NCBI GenBank assembly: GCA_964501715.1
Contig: CAZCTR010000002.1
Coordinates: 1 to 64,000 of the forward strand
Length of the DNA stretch: 64,000 nt
Direction of reading: 5' to 3'
From: M55B118 sp964501715
GTDB taxonomy: Bacteria > Bacillota_I > Bacilli_A > Izemoplasmatales > Izemoplasmataceae
The stretch's first letter is position 1, and every line of letters begins with the position of its first letter. A program made the position numbers and the translations under genes. Below are positions 33,271 to 41,161 of this stretch, piece after piece. The notes below the pieces were generated by a model. It saw only the letters and a program-made list of their open reading frames with translations. It searched no databases and was not told the origin of the DNA.

Positions 33271-34494
33271 ATGGACACACTGGCACTGATCCTTGCGGGC
33301 GGAAGGGGCTCGAGACTCGACCTTCTGAGTGAGAAAAGAGTCAAACCGGCCGTCCCTTTCGCAGGGAAGTACCGCATCATCGATTTCTCGCTCTCCAACT
33401 GCAGCAACTCCGGTCTCTATCATATCGGCATCCTCACGCAATACCATCCCTTGTCGCTGAATGAACACATCGGTGTGGGAAAACCCTGGGACCTCGACCG
33501 CCGTGACACCAAGCTGTCCCTGCTCCAGCCCTACAAGGCCTGGTATTCGGGCACGGCCGACAGTGTCAAGCAGAATCTGGAGTACATCCGGCGTTCGAAC
33601 GCGAAATACGTCATCATCCTGTCCGGTGACCATGTCTATAAGATGGACTACCGTAAGATGATCGATTTTCACAAGCAAAAAGGCGGCGAGTTGACCATCG
33701 CTGTACAAGAAGTCGACTGGGAAGAGACCCATCGCTTCGGCATCATGCGCACCAATGAGGACCAAAAGGTCATCGACTTCCAGGAGAAGCCCGAAAAGAC
33801 AGACTCCAACCTCGCCTCGATGGGCATCTATGTCTTCAACACCGACGCCCTTTTAAGGGCGCTCGATGAGGTGGATGCTGACAATCTTGATTTCGGCAAG
33901 CACATCATCCCGCACATGATCGGCGGTGAGCTCTTCGCCTACATCTTCCGCGGATACTGGAAGGACGTGGGGACCTACGACGCTTATCTTGAGGCCAATC
34001 TCGAACTCACGAACACCGTTGACAAGCTCCCTTTCGACATGTATGAAAGAGGATGGCGCATCTATACGAAAAGTGAGGAGATGCCGAGCGTCAAGATCGG
34101 CAGCAAGGCCAACATCTCCCAGGCGCTGATCTCCAACGGGTCGATTGTCGCGGGAAGTGTCAAAAGAAGCGTCATCAGCCCAGGCGTGGTCATCCATCCC
34201 AACGCGACAGTCAAGAACAGTGTCATCCTCAACGACACCGAAATCATGCCGGGAGCCGTCATCGAGAACGCGATCGTCGACAAGGATGTGCTCGTCGACC
34301 ATAACGTCAGGATCGGACATGGAGATGACTATACCGCGAACAAGGAACGCCCCGACCTCCTATCAAGCGGCATCAACGTCATCGCCAAAGGGGTCAGGAT
34401 CCCCGAGGACACCATCATCCCGAGAAACTGCCGGATCCATTCCACCGCGACGTTCACCGACAAGCGTTTGAATAGCGGTGACACACTCAAATAA
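33271..34494 (+). CDS. glgC: glucose-1-phosphate adenylyltransferase
   Basis: 407 aa. It makes ADP-glucose from ATP and glucose 1-phosphate. Nucleotidyltransferase domain with GGRGSRL at 10-16, PAVPFAGKYRIIDF and SGDHVYKMDY. The C-terminal left-handed beta-helix (~290-400) shows hexapeptide periodicity. AAGGAG lies 8 nt before the ATG. Single glgC without glgD, so presumably a homotetramer. Ends in a strong terminator. Confidence 0.97.
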   Translation: MDTLALILAGGRGSRLDLLSEKRVKPAVPFAGKYRIIDFSLSNCSNSGLYHIGILTQYHPLSLNEHIGVGKPWDLDRRDTKLSLLQPYKAWYSGTADSVKQNLEYIRRSNAKYVIILSGDHVYKMDYRKMIDFHKQKGGELTIAVQEVDWEETHRFGIMRTNEDQKVIDFQEKPEKTDSNLASMGIYVFNTDALLRALDEVDADNLDFGKHIIPHMIGGELFAYIFRGYWKDVGTYDAYLEANLELTNTVDKLPFDMYERGWRIYTKSEEMPSVKIGSKANISQALISNGSIVAGSVKRSVISPGVVIHPNATVKNSVILNDTEIMPGAVIENAIVDKDVLVDHNVRIGHGDDYTANKERPDLLSSGINVIAKGVRIPEDTIIPRNCRIHSTATFTDKRLNSGDTLK

Positions 34495-34505
34495 CGCCCA
34501 AGAAA

Positions 34506-34548
34506 AAAACACGCTTCCGGCTCATCATGCATACCGGAAGCGTGTTTT
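34506..34548 (+). terminator. terminator after glgC
   Basis: AAAACACGCTTCCGG pairs with CCGGAAGCGTGTTTT, 13-nt loop. The flanking A-run and T-run could serve both strands. Confidence 0.88.
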
Positions 34549-34914
34549 CATTGAATGTCAAGGTTTTCTCAAAGAAGGACCGTCGTGGAAAAGAGGAAAT
34601 GAATCAAAAGGGAGGCAATGTTTTTGAAGATGGTGATGAAGGTCTCGGATCCGGCCCCCAGGTAAAAGCCTGGCTTACCTGGCTCGCAGGTACCGAAAAG
34701 CTGATTTTAAAGACGATGGAGATGGCTTCAAGCTATGCGATGCCTCCCCCGGCGATCAACCCACCGACAAGGGCCGGCATGGGGAGAAGACTTGACACGC
34801 CAAACCTGCACAAGGGCTTCTTATATCAAAATTCACCGCTCAACAAAAGCCATGAAACCGTGATATCGTGGGGAGGTACGATAAATTGAATCCGACACCC
34901 AATCAGGAGGCGCC
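34549..34914. other. intergenic with one hairpin, no convincing gene
   Basis: An open frame (34527-34889 +) has no family likeness and contains the glgC terminator. CCAGGTAA/TTACCTGG forms a hairpin at 34658-34682. On the minus strand there are short hydrophobic, Gly-rich stretches broken by stops (for example MPALVGGLIAGGGIA then stop), which might be debris of a membrane protein gene. Nothing further can be supported. Confidence 0.4.
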
Positions 34915-35484
34915 ATGATGAAACATGAACCCCTTGAAATTGTCGAAGCCACAGCGTGTGACCGTGAAAGGATCCGTTCTCTTTGGAGCCGTGTGATCGA
35001 GGATGTATATGAACGCAAAGACCTCACCATTGTCCCCCCTCATCAGGAAACGGATTTCAAAATGCGTCAGTTCGATGAGGACATGAAGAATGGGAGGGCC
35101 ACTTATTACCTGGCATTTGAAGGAGAACGCATGATCGGCACCATCGCTTATGGCAGCCCACCCAACAAGGGCATCCTCAAGCGGACGGGCCATGCGCTTG
35201 AACATGAGGTGGAGATCGGCTCTTTGTATATCGATCCGAACAGTCAGAAAAAGGGATATGGGTATGCCCTTCTCATCCATGTGCTCAAAACCCTTGAAAA
35301 ACGAGGGGTGAAGACCGTTGTGTTTGACACCATCATCGAGTCGTCAAGGAACCTGTGGCTGAAGCTCTTCGGCGACCCTGCCTACACCGTCCCCTCAAAG
35401 ACCCACGACTTCAAAGTCATGATCTGGGTGGTGACAGTGAGGCATGCGCTTGAAAGCATCCACGCCTATAGGGGGCGCATGTAA
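34915..35484 (+). CDS. GNAT-family N-acetyltransferase
   Basis: 189 aa. GNAT fold with acetyl-CoA loop QKKGYGYALL near residue 105 preceded by the beta-4 strand EIGSLYIDP. The last third (~140-189) departs from the family. Substrate unknown. AGGAGG lies 4 nt before ATG ATG. Convergent with recU, sharing a bidirectional terminator. Confidence 0.85.
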   Translation: MMKHEPLEIVEATACDRERIRSLWSRVIEDVYERKDLTIVPPHQETDFKMRQFDEDMKNGRATYYLAFEGERMIGTIAYGSPPNKGILKRTGHALEHEVEIGSLYIDPNSQKKGYGYALLIHVLKTLEKRGVKTVVFDTIIESSRNLWLKLFGDPAYTVPSKTHDFKVMIWVVTVRHALESIHAYRGRM

Positions 35485-35486
35485 AA

Positions 35487-35523
35487 AAACGCATCTTCCC
35501 TTCAATGCAGGGAAGATGCGTTT
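35487..35523. terminator. bidirectional terminator between GNAT and recU
   Basis: AAACGCATCTTCCCT pairs with AGGGAAGATGCGTTT. A-run before and T-run after serve both convergent genes. Confidence 0.88.
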
Positions 35524-36110
35524 CACTCACGCCCTTGTTTCATGAACGCATCAAGAGCACGGAGGTAATCCAGCCTCGGACGAAACCCCTCAAAAATTTC
35601 GACACTCTCACTTTTGACTTCGTCGACGGTCATGGATTTACGGCCCTTCACCGCCCGGTCCAGATAAGGCTCGAGACGGTTGAAGGGAAGCAGCCAGAAT
35701 GTGTCGTCAAAGACGAGGCGCACAATGAGGAACGCAAGGCCGCCATGGGCCTCGATTCGCCTCAGATGCCCGATCTGGTGAGGGTGGATGTTCTTGAGCG
35801 GGAAAGCGGTTCTGTTGCGGCTCTCCTTCACATCGAAATCCACATGCCACCCCTTATATATCCCGTTGTAGTCTGTGGTCGAGGGAGTCTTGTAATAAGC
35901 TTCAGTGATCTTGGCCATGCTTCTTTTCGGGTAGTGGACGTTCGCGACCTGGATCGGTGTGGGTTTCTTGTGGATCACCGCCCGGTTCTGCTCGAGATAG
36001 AACGCATTTGACTGATCGATCATTTTCTCTAGGGACATCCCCCGGTTCTTGACACTCGTCTTCACAGAAGACGTGGTTTTCGGCTTTTTGCCGTTTGGAT
36101 AGCGTATCAT
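35523..36110 (-). CDS. recU: Holliday junction resolvase RecU
   Basis: 195 aa. Start at 36110 gives the family N-terminus MIRYPNGK. The nuclease core STTDYNGIYKGWHVDFDVKE carries the catalytic Asp and Asp/Lys of the PD-(D/E)xK fold, and HPHQIGHL is the conserved helix. It resolves four-way junctions together with RuvAB (ruvA at 62.4 kb). In Bacillus recU sits next to a penicillin-binding protein gene; none is here. Confidence 0.96.
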   Translation of the reverse strand: MIRYPNGKKPKTTSSVKTSVKNRGMSLEKMIDQSNAFYLEQNRAVIHKKPTPIQVANVHYPKRSMAKITEAYYKTPSTTDYNGIYKGWHVDFDVKESRNRTAFPLKNIHPHQIGHLRRIEAHGGLAFLIVRLVFDDTFWLLPFNRLEPYLDRAVKGRKSMTVDEVKSESVEIFEGFRPRLDYLRALDAFMKQGRE

Positions 36111-36204
36111 GTCATCACCCGGTTTCAGTCTATCACACATCCCCCTCAAAAGGGTTGAAAAATAGAAAAACCTATTGTGTCAGACTACGATTTCTGCTAT
36201 CGTG

Positions 36205-36213
36205 TGTTATAAT
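36205..36213 (+). promoter_or_regulatory. extended -10 promoter of the RNase J operon
   Basis: TGTTATAAT, extended -10, 51 nt before the RNase J start. -35 poor. Confidence 0.5.
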
Positions 36214-36263
36214 GTATAAGTCATGAATCCTACAAACTATATCAAGAAAAGGAGGTGCATCCC

Positions 36264-37937
36264 ATGAGCCAAATCGATTTTTTCGCCCTCGGAGGACTGG
36301 GGGAGGACGGCAAGAACATGTACTGTCTGGAAATTGACCAAGCCATCTATATCCTCGATGCGGGCCTCAAATACCCCTCAGAGGAACTCTATGGCGTCGA
36401 CGCCATTCTTCCGGACTACTCCTATCTGGTCAAGAACCAGTCCAGGATCCGGGGCCTTTTTCTAAGTCATGGTCACGAGGACCATATCGGCGCAGCGCCG
36501 AAACTATTAAAAGAGATCAACATTCCCGTCTACGGGACCCATTTCACCCTCGCAATGCTCAAGGACGCACTAAAAATGCAGTCGATGAACATCGACGACT
36601 ATAAGATTCACACCATCACAAAAGACACGGAGCTGTCATTCAAGAACACAAAGGTGTCTTTCTATCAGACGACCCATTCCGTCCCGGAATCGGTCGGGAT
36701 GGCGTTCGAGACCGAGGACGGCGTCATTGTATACAGTCCTGACTACACATTCGACCAGAATGTGAACGCACCTTACAAGACCTCCTTCGAAGGTCTTGCC
36801 AAGATCGCGAACAAGAAAGTCCTCGCCCTCATGAGCGAGAGTCTCGGCGCCGAGTCCTACGGGCACGGCGGTGCGGGAAGACAGCTCGATGAGGATTTGA
36901 AGGGCACATTCACAAAAGCGCCCGCACGCATTGTCGTCGCGCTTTATTCGACCGACATCTTCCGCATCCAAAAAGTTGTCGACATCGCGATATCCATGGA
37001 CAAAAGCATCGCCATCATCGGTCGGAAAGCCCAACGCATGGTCGACATCGCCATCACCCTCGGAGTCTTGAAAATCCCCGATGAGAAGCTTCTGAGCCTC
37101 AAATTCATCGATGAGCACAACAAGAACGAACTCACCGACAGTGTCGTCCTCGTCACGGGTGAGCGTCACGAGCCTTTCTTCATGCTCCAACGCATGGTGA
37201 GGAAAATCGACCGCCTCATCCATCTCAATGAAACGGACAATGTCATCCTCATGACCCCGCCTGTGACAGGCACTGAGAAAATCGCCGCGAGAACGCTTGA
37301 CATCCTCTCCCGGCACGAGATCAGCATTCATAAGATCTCCCGTGACATCATGCCGCCATCACACGCATCAAGCGAGGACATCAAACTCCTCATGAACATC
37401 CTCAACCCGGAATACATCGTTCCCGTCATCGGTGAATACCGTCATTTCTATGCCTTCAGCCAGATCGCCAAGCAGCAGGGCTACGCCGAGGACCGGGTGA
37501 AACTGCTCGAGAACGGACAGATCCTCAGGTTCAAAGACGGCAAGCCCCTGCCCATCAGCGCGAAACGCAAGAGTGGCGACATCCTCGTCGACGGCATCCT
37601 CGAAAGCGACCTGTCAGACGTCGTTCTAAAGGACCGTGAAATCCTCTCGCAGGACGGATTGCTTCTAATCATCGCGCATATCAACGCGAAACAGAAGAAG
37701 AAAGTCGGAAAGACAGAAGTGGTATCCCGTGGCTTCGTCTATATGAAAGAAAATGAAGACCTCATCCGTGAGGTCACCGAGATCTATGAGGACGTAGCGG
37801 ACAAGATGCTCAACGAGAAGCGTCTCGACTGGAAGAAGTTCAAGGAGAAAATCCGCGAACAAGTCGGGAAATTCCTGTATCGCAAAACCGACCGGAGACC
37901 CATCGTCATCCCGGTCCTGATCGATGTCGACAAATGA
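36264..37937 (+). CDS. rnj: ribonuclease J
   Basis: 557 aa, metallo-beta-lactamase/beta-CASP nuclease for 5'-3' exo- and endonucleolytic RNA decay and maturation. Zinc motif HGHEDH at 69-74, beta-CASP region ~210-370, and a C-terminal alpha/beta domain. Start at 36264 lies 7 nt after AAAGGAGGT. Only one RNase J is in the window, so J1 or J2 cannot be assigned. Overlaps the Nudix gene by 4 nt. Confidence 0.96.
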   Translation: MSQIDFFALGGLGEDGKNMYCLEIDQAIYILDAGLKYPSEELYGVDAILPDYSYLVKNQSRIRGLFLSHGHEDHIGAAPKLLKEINIPVYGTHFTLAMLKDALKMQSMNIDDYKIHTITKDTELSFKNTKVSFYQTTHSVPESVGMAFETEDGVIVYSPDYTFDQNVNAPYKTSFEGLAKIANKKVLALMSESLGAESYGHGGAGRQLDEDLKGTFTKAPARIVVALYSTDIFRIQKVVDIAISMDKSIAIIGRKAQRMVDIAITLGVLKIPDEKLLSLKFIDEHNKNELTDSVVLVTGERHEPFFMLQRMVRKIDRLIHLNETDNVILMTPPVTGTEKIAARTLDILSRHEISIHKISRDIMPPSHASSEDIKLLMNILNPEYIVPVIGEYRHFYAFSQIAKQQGYAEDRVKLLENGQILRFKDGKPLPISAKRKSGDILVDGILESDLSDVVLKDREILSQDGLLLIIAHINAKQKKKVGKTEVVSRGFVYMKENEDLIREVTEIYEDVADKMLNEKRLDWKKFKEKIREQVGKFLYRKTDRRPIVIPVLIDVDK

Positions 37938-38440
37938 GCATGAACACAACCGAACGCCCGGTGTTGACACTTTACGCCGACAACCTGGACAGCGCGAGCA
38001 TCCCTGATGCCGCGCCGAACCTCGGCGCGCGAGCGGTCATCGTAAAGGATGGTAAAGTGATGCTCGTGCATCTCAAAAAGCTCAACCTCTATACGCTTCC
38101 CGGAGGCGGATTAGAAGCGGGCGAGACCCCTTGTGAAGCGCTCAAGCGGGAGGTCAGGGAGGAAACCGGGCTGGAAGTCAAGAAGGCTGAAGAGACGCTC
38201 TTGCTCAAAGAGCATTTCCCCGATTCGACATGGCATCATCACTTTTTCAAAGTCGATGTGGATCAATTCTCCGACACTGGAAAAAAGACCCTTACAGAAG
38301 AAGAGCAGGCGCTCGGGTTCGAAACCGTCATAAGACCGGTCGACGAAGCGCTCGAACTTCTCACGCACAACCATAGCAACCACCCTCATGGCACCAACAT
38401 ACAAAACCGGGAGCTGCTCGGTCTCATCCACTCCGTTTGA
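37934..38440 (+). CDS. Nudix hydrolase
   Basis: 168 aa. Complete Nudix box at about residues 59-81 (GLEAGE ... REVREETG), so metal binding and diphosphate hydrolysis are expected. Substrate unknown. An N-terminal ~25-residue extension precedes the fold. Starts inside the RNase J stop. Coupling to an RNA decay enzyme could hint at nucleotide or RNA-cap clean-up, but this is only inference. Confidence 0.9.
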   Translation: MSMNTTERPVLTLYADNLDSASIPDAAPNLGARAVIVKDGKVMLVHLKKLNLYTLPGGGLEAGETPCEALKREVREETGLEVKKAEETLLLKEHFPDSTWHHHFFKVDVDQFSDTGKKTLTEEEQALGFETVIRPVDEALELLTHNHSNHPHGTNIQNRELLGLIHSV

Positions 38441-38479
38441 ACCGAGCGCATACAATCCGGACCAATATTAGTATTACAG

Positions 38480-38507
38480 TTTACAAACAGAACCCATGTG
38501 TTATAAT
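38480..38507 (+). promoter_or_regulatory. promoter of tig
   Basis: TTTACA (38480-38485), 16-bp spacer, TATAAT (38502-38507). Confidence 0.75.
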
Positions 38508-38543
38508 TAACAAGGATTAAATTTAGGAGGTATCATCAATTTT

Positions 38544-39839
38544 ATGGCTAAACTAGAAGAACTCGACAATTCCCGCGTAAAACTCACCATCGAGGTTTCC
38601 GCGGAGCAACTTGAACACGGACTCGACCACGCCTACGAACAGATCAAGGACGACGTGGAGATCAAGGGCTTCAGAAAAGGCGAAGTTCCCCGCAAAGTCT
38701 ACGAACAGCAAAAAGGCGTGCAGACCCTCTATGAGGACGCACTCAACCATGTCATCCAGGAAACCTACACAGACGCGGTCATGGAACACAACCTCGCAGT
38801 TGTGAGCCAGCCCAAGATCGACCTCGACATCAACAATGTCGAAAAAGGCAAGCCCTTCACCTACGCCGCGACAGTCGCGGTGAAACCCGAAGTGACCCTT
38901 GGTCAATACAAAGGACTCGAATACGACAGGCCCAGCGACGAAGTCAGCGAGGATGAAGTTCAACAGGAAATCGAGAAACTTCAACAGCAAAACGCGGAAC
39001 TCGTCGTCAAGGAAGACGGAAAGGTCGAAAACGGCGACACCGCCGTCATCGATTTCGAAGGATTCGTCGATGGGGAGGCCTTCGAAGGCGGAAAAGCTGA
39101 AAACCACGAACTTGAAATCGGAAGCAATTCCTTCATCCCCGGTTTCGAAGAACAGCTTATCGGTATGAAACCTGGAGAAGAAAAAGAAGTCAACGTCAAC
39201 TTCCCAGAGGAGTATCAGGCCGAGAATCTCGCCGGCAAGGAAGCCACATTCAAGGTCAAACTGCATGAGATCAAGCAAAAAGAGACTCCGGAGTTGAACG
39301 ATGAGTTCGTCCAGGACCTCGACAAGGAAGGCATCGACACGGTCGACGCCCTCAAGAAGGACACCCGCGAGACCCTTGAGAACCAGAAGAAGGAAACCAA
39401 CAAGAACAAAGCGGTTGATTTTGCCGTTGACACCGCTAGCAAGAACGCGGAGATGACCATCGCGGACGAGATGATCGAAGAAGAGAAGAACCGTCTCATG
39501 GACAACACGAAAAAACAAGCTGAGCAGTACGGACTCGACCTCGACACCTACCTTCAGCTCACCGGCATGAGCAAAGAGCAGTTCGAAGAGCGTCTCAAAG
39601 ATGACGCCGAACGCTCCATCCGCTACAACCTCACCATCGACAAGGTTGCCAAGGAAGAAGGCATCGACGCGACAGATGAAGAAGTCGAAGCGAAATATCA
39701 GGAACTCGCAGACCAGCACAACATGGACCTTGAGCAAGTCAAGTCCCAAGTCAACGACAACGCGGTCAAACAGGAAGTCGTCTTCAAAAAGACCATCGAT
39801 TTCCTCGTAGACAACCTGAAAGACAAAGACAGCGAATAA
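38544..39839 (+). CDS. tig: trigger factor
   Basis: 431 aa, ribosome-bound chaperone. N-terminal ribosome docking GFRKG at 42-46, FKBP-type prolyl isomerase domain at ~150-245 (NGDTAVIDFEGFVDGEAFEGG region), and a long helical C-terminal arm. The protein is highly acidic. The ribosome binding site AGGAGG is 13 nt from the ATG, longer than normal. Transcribed alone between a strong promoter and terminator. clpX, its usual neighbour, is absent. Confidence 0.97.
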   Translation: MAKLEELDNSRVKLTIEVSAEQLEHGLDHAYEQIKDDVEIKGFRKGEVPRKVYEQQKGVQTLYEDALNHVIQETYTDAVMEHNLAVVSQPKIDLDINNVEKGKPFTYAATVAVKPEVTLGQYKGLEYDRPSDEVSEDEVQQEIEKLQQQNAELVVKEDGKVENGDTAVIDFEGFVDGEAFEGGKAENHELEIGSNSFIPGFEEQLIGMKPGEEKEVNVNFPEEYQAENLAGKEATFKVKLHEIKQKETPELNDEFVQDLDKEGIDTVDALKKDTRETLENQKKETNKNKAVDFAVDTASKNAEMTIADEMIEEEKNRLMDNTKKQAEQYGLDLDTYLQLTGMSKEQFEERLKDDAERSIRYNLTIDKVAKEEGIDATDEEVEAKYQELADQHNMDLEQVKSQVNDNAVKQEVVFKKTIDFLVDNLKDKDSE

Positions 39840-39849
39840 ATCCCGTAAA

Positions 39850-39875
39850 AAAACACTTCTACGGAAGTGTTTTTT
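39850..39875 (+). terminator. terminator after tig
   Basis: AAAACACTTC-TACG-GAAGTGTTTT with T-run. Confidence 0.92.
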
Positions 39876-39891
39876 ACGAATGGGTGATGAC

Positions 39892-40707
39892 ATGATCAAA
39901 CTGGCCATATTCGACCTTGACGGTACCCTGCTCAGAAGAGACAAGACATTGAGCAAAATTACCATTGAAGCCGTCAAGGCTCTCAAGAGAAGCGGTGTGA
40001 CCGTCGCGGTCGCGACCGGAAGGAATTATGAGATGGTGTCGCCATATCTGAGAAGACTCGGCCTTTATGAAGGGCCGGTCGTCACATGCAACGGCGCCAT
40101 CATCCACGAACTTTCCGACAAGCGCATCCTCGCCTCGCATGCCATCGGCAAGGAGGCGCAGGCACGCATGATAGATTTTGCGGCGTCCCACCAGTACCCT
40201 TTCGTCATCTTCAATACCACCGGTGCCCATACGCTTCAAAATGAACGCATCGCGGTCTATGAAGCTTGGAACGAGAAACATCCCAAGGACAGAGTCGACA
40301 TCCATATCCATGACGGTGTCGAATCGCTTAAAGCCATCGAGGCTAACAAGATCCTCACGGCAATAGAGGATAAGACGAAAACCGAAGAAGCCTCAAAATT
40401 GATCGCCCCCCTCGACCAGGCAACTTCATTCCAAAGCAATGAAGGCCTTTTGGATGTGGTCGCCCCACTCGGTACGAAAGGCGAGGGCGCACGCTTTCTC
40501 ATGGACCATTACAATGTGGCACCCGAAGAGACCGTCGCATTCGGCGACAATGACAATGATGCACAAATGCTTGAGCGGATTCCCTTATCATTTGCGCTTA
40601 AAAATGCTACAATAAGAGCAAAGCGAGCCGCGTCGCATATCACGGCGCTTGAAAACGACCGTGACGGCGTGGCGGACACGCTTTACAAACATATTCTAAA
40701 AAATTGA
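39892..40707 (+). CDS. Cof-type HAD-family phosphatase
   Basis: 271 aa. Motif I DLDGTLL at ~8-14 (nucleophile and acid Asp), motif II ATGRN, a C2-type cap domain in the middle, and motif IV GDNDND. It probably hydrolyses sugar phosphates or similar small metabolites; the substrate is not readable. ATG at 39892 follows GGGTGATGAC. Confidence 0.93.
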   Translation: MIKLAIFDLDGTLLRRDKTLSKITIEAVKALKRSGVTVAVATGRNYEMVSPYLRRLGLYEGPVVTCNGAIIHELSDKRILASHAIGKEAQARMIDFAASHQYPFVIFNTTGAHTLQNERIAVYEAWNEKHPKDRVDIHIHDGVESLKAIEANKILTAIEDKTKTEEASKLIAPLDQATSFQSNEGLLDVVAPLGTKGEGARFLMDHYNVAPEETVAFGDNDNDAQMLERIPLSFALKNATIRAKRAASHITALENDRDGVADTLYKHILKN

Positions 40708-40723
40708 GAATGGAGTGGAAAAA

Positions 40724-40993
40724 GTGGAAAAGACCATCAAGATCACCGATGAAGCGGGCATGCATGCACGTCCCGCAAGCAAGCTCTCACAGGAAGCTGC
40801 AAAATACGAAGAGGATATCAAACTCACTTACAATGGAAAGACGGTCGACCTCAAAAGCATCATGGGGGTCATGTCCCTCGGTGTCCCGCAACATGCGGAA
40901 GTCACCATCGCCGTCACTGGAGACGATGAGGAGAACACCCTGAACGCCTTGGTCAAGGCAATGGATGAACTCGATCTCACCCAGCTAAATTAG
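40724..40993 (+). CDS. ptsH: phosphocarrier protein HPr
   Basis: 89 aa. General PTS phosphocarrier. Active-site His14 is in GMHARPAS. The regulatory Ser45 sits in LKSIMGVMSLG, the form phosphorylated by HPr kinase in Gram-positive bacteria. GTG at 40724 is about 8 nt after GGAG; an in-frame GTG at 40715 is too near. No ptsI follows; a terminator does. Confidence 0.96.
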   Translation: MEKTIKITDEAGMHARPASKLSQEAAKYEEDIKLTYNGKTVDLKSIMGVMSLGVPQHAEVTIAVTGDDEENTLNALVKAMDELDLTQLN

Positions 40994-41018
40994 TGTGTTG
41001 CGCCTAACACACTTTTTT
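40992..41018 (+). terminator. terminator after ptsH
   Basis: AGTGTGTT-GCGCCT-AACACACT with six T. Confidence 0.92.
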
Positions 41019-41093
41019 ATTGATATGGCGAACCTTGTTTTTTTGAATGCAGACAAACACTACTCATGCGGGCATTTGCATTGAGTATTTGCT

Positions 41094-41122
41094 TTGCAAC
41101 TTTCAAGGAAATAAGGTATATT
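41094..41122 (+). promoter_or_regulatory. promoter of lon
   Basis: TTGCAA (41094-41099), 17-bp spacer, TATATT (41117-41122). No CtsR or CIRCE-like operator was recognised around it. Confidence 0.6.
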
Positions 41123-41161
41123 ATAAATAGCGTCAAGTTGATTAATAAGAGGTGAACAACT

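Noticed and set aside
34527..34889. 120-aa plus-strand frame after glgC
   Set aside because: It starts inside the glgC terminator loop and shows no secondary-structure or family pattern.
38553..39986. 477-aa open frame opposite tig, and similar long minus-strand frames opposite lon (41219-42547) and ileS (17402-18685)
   Set aside because: They are antisense shadows produced by the codon bias of the real genes. They lack ribosome binding sites and family motifs, while the plus-strand genes are unambiguous.
41123..41160. CtsR or CIRCE operator in front of lon
   Set aside because: No direct GGTCAAA repeats and no CIRCE inverted repeat are visible around the promoter.
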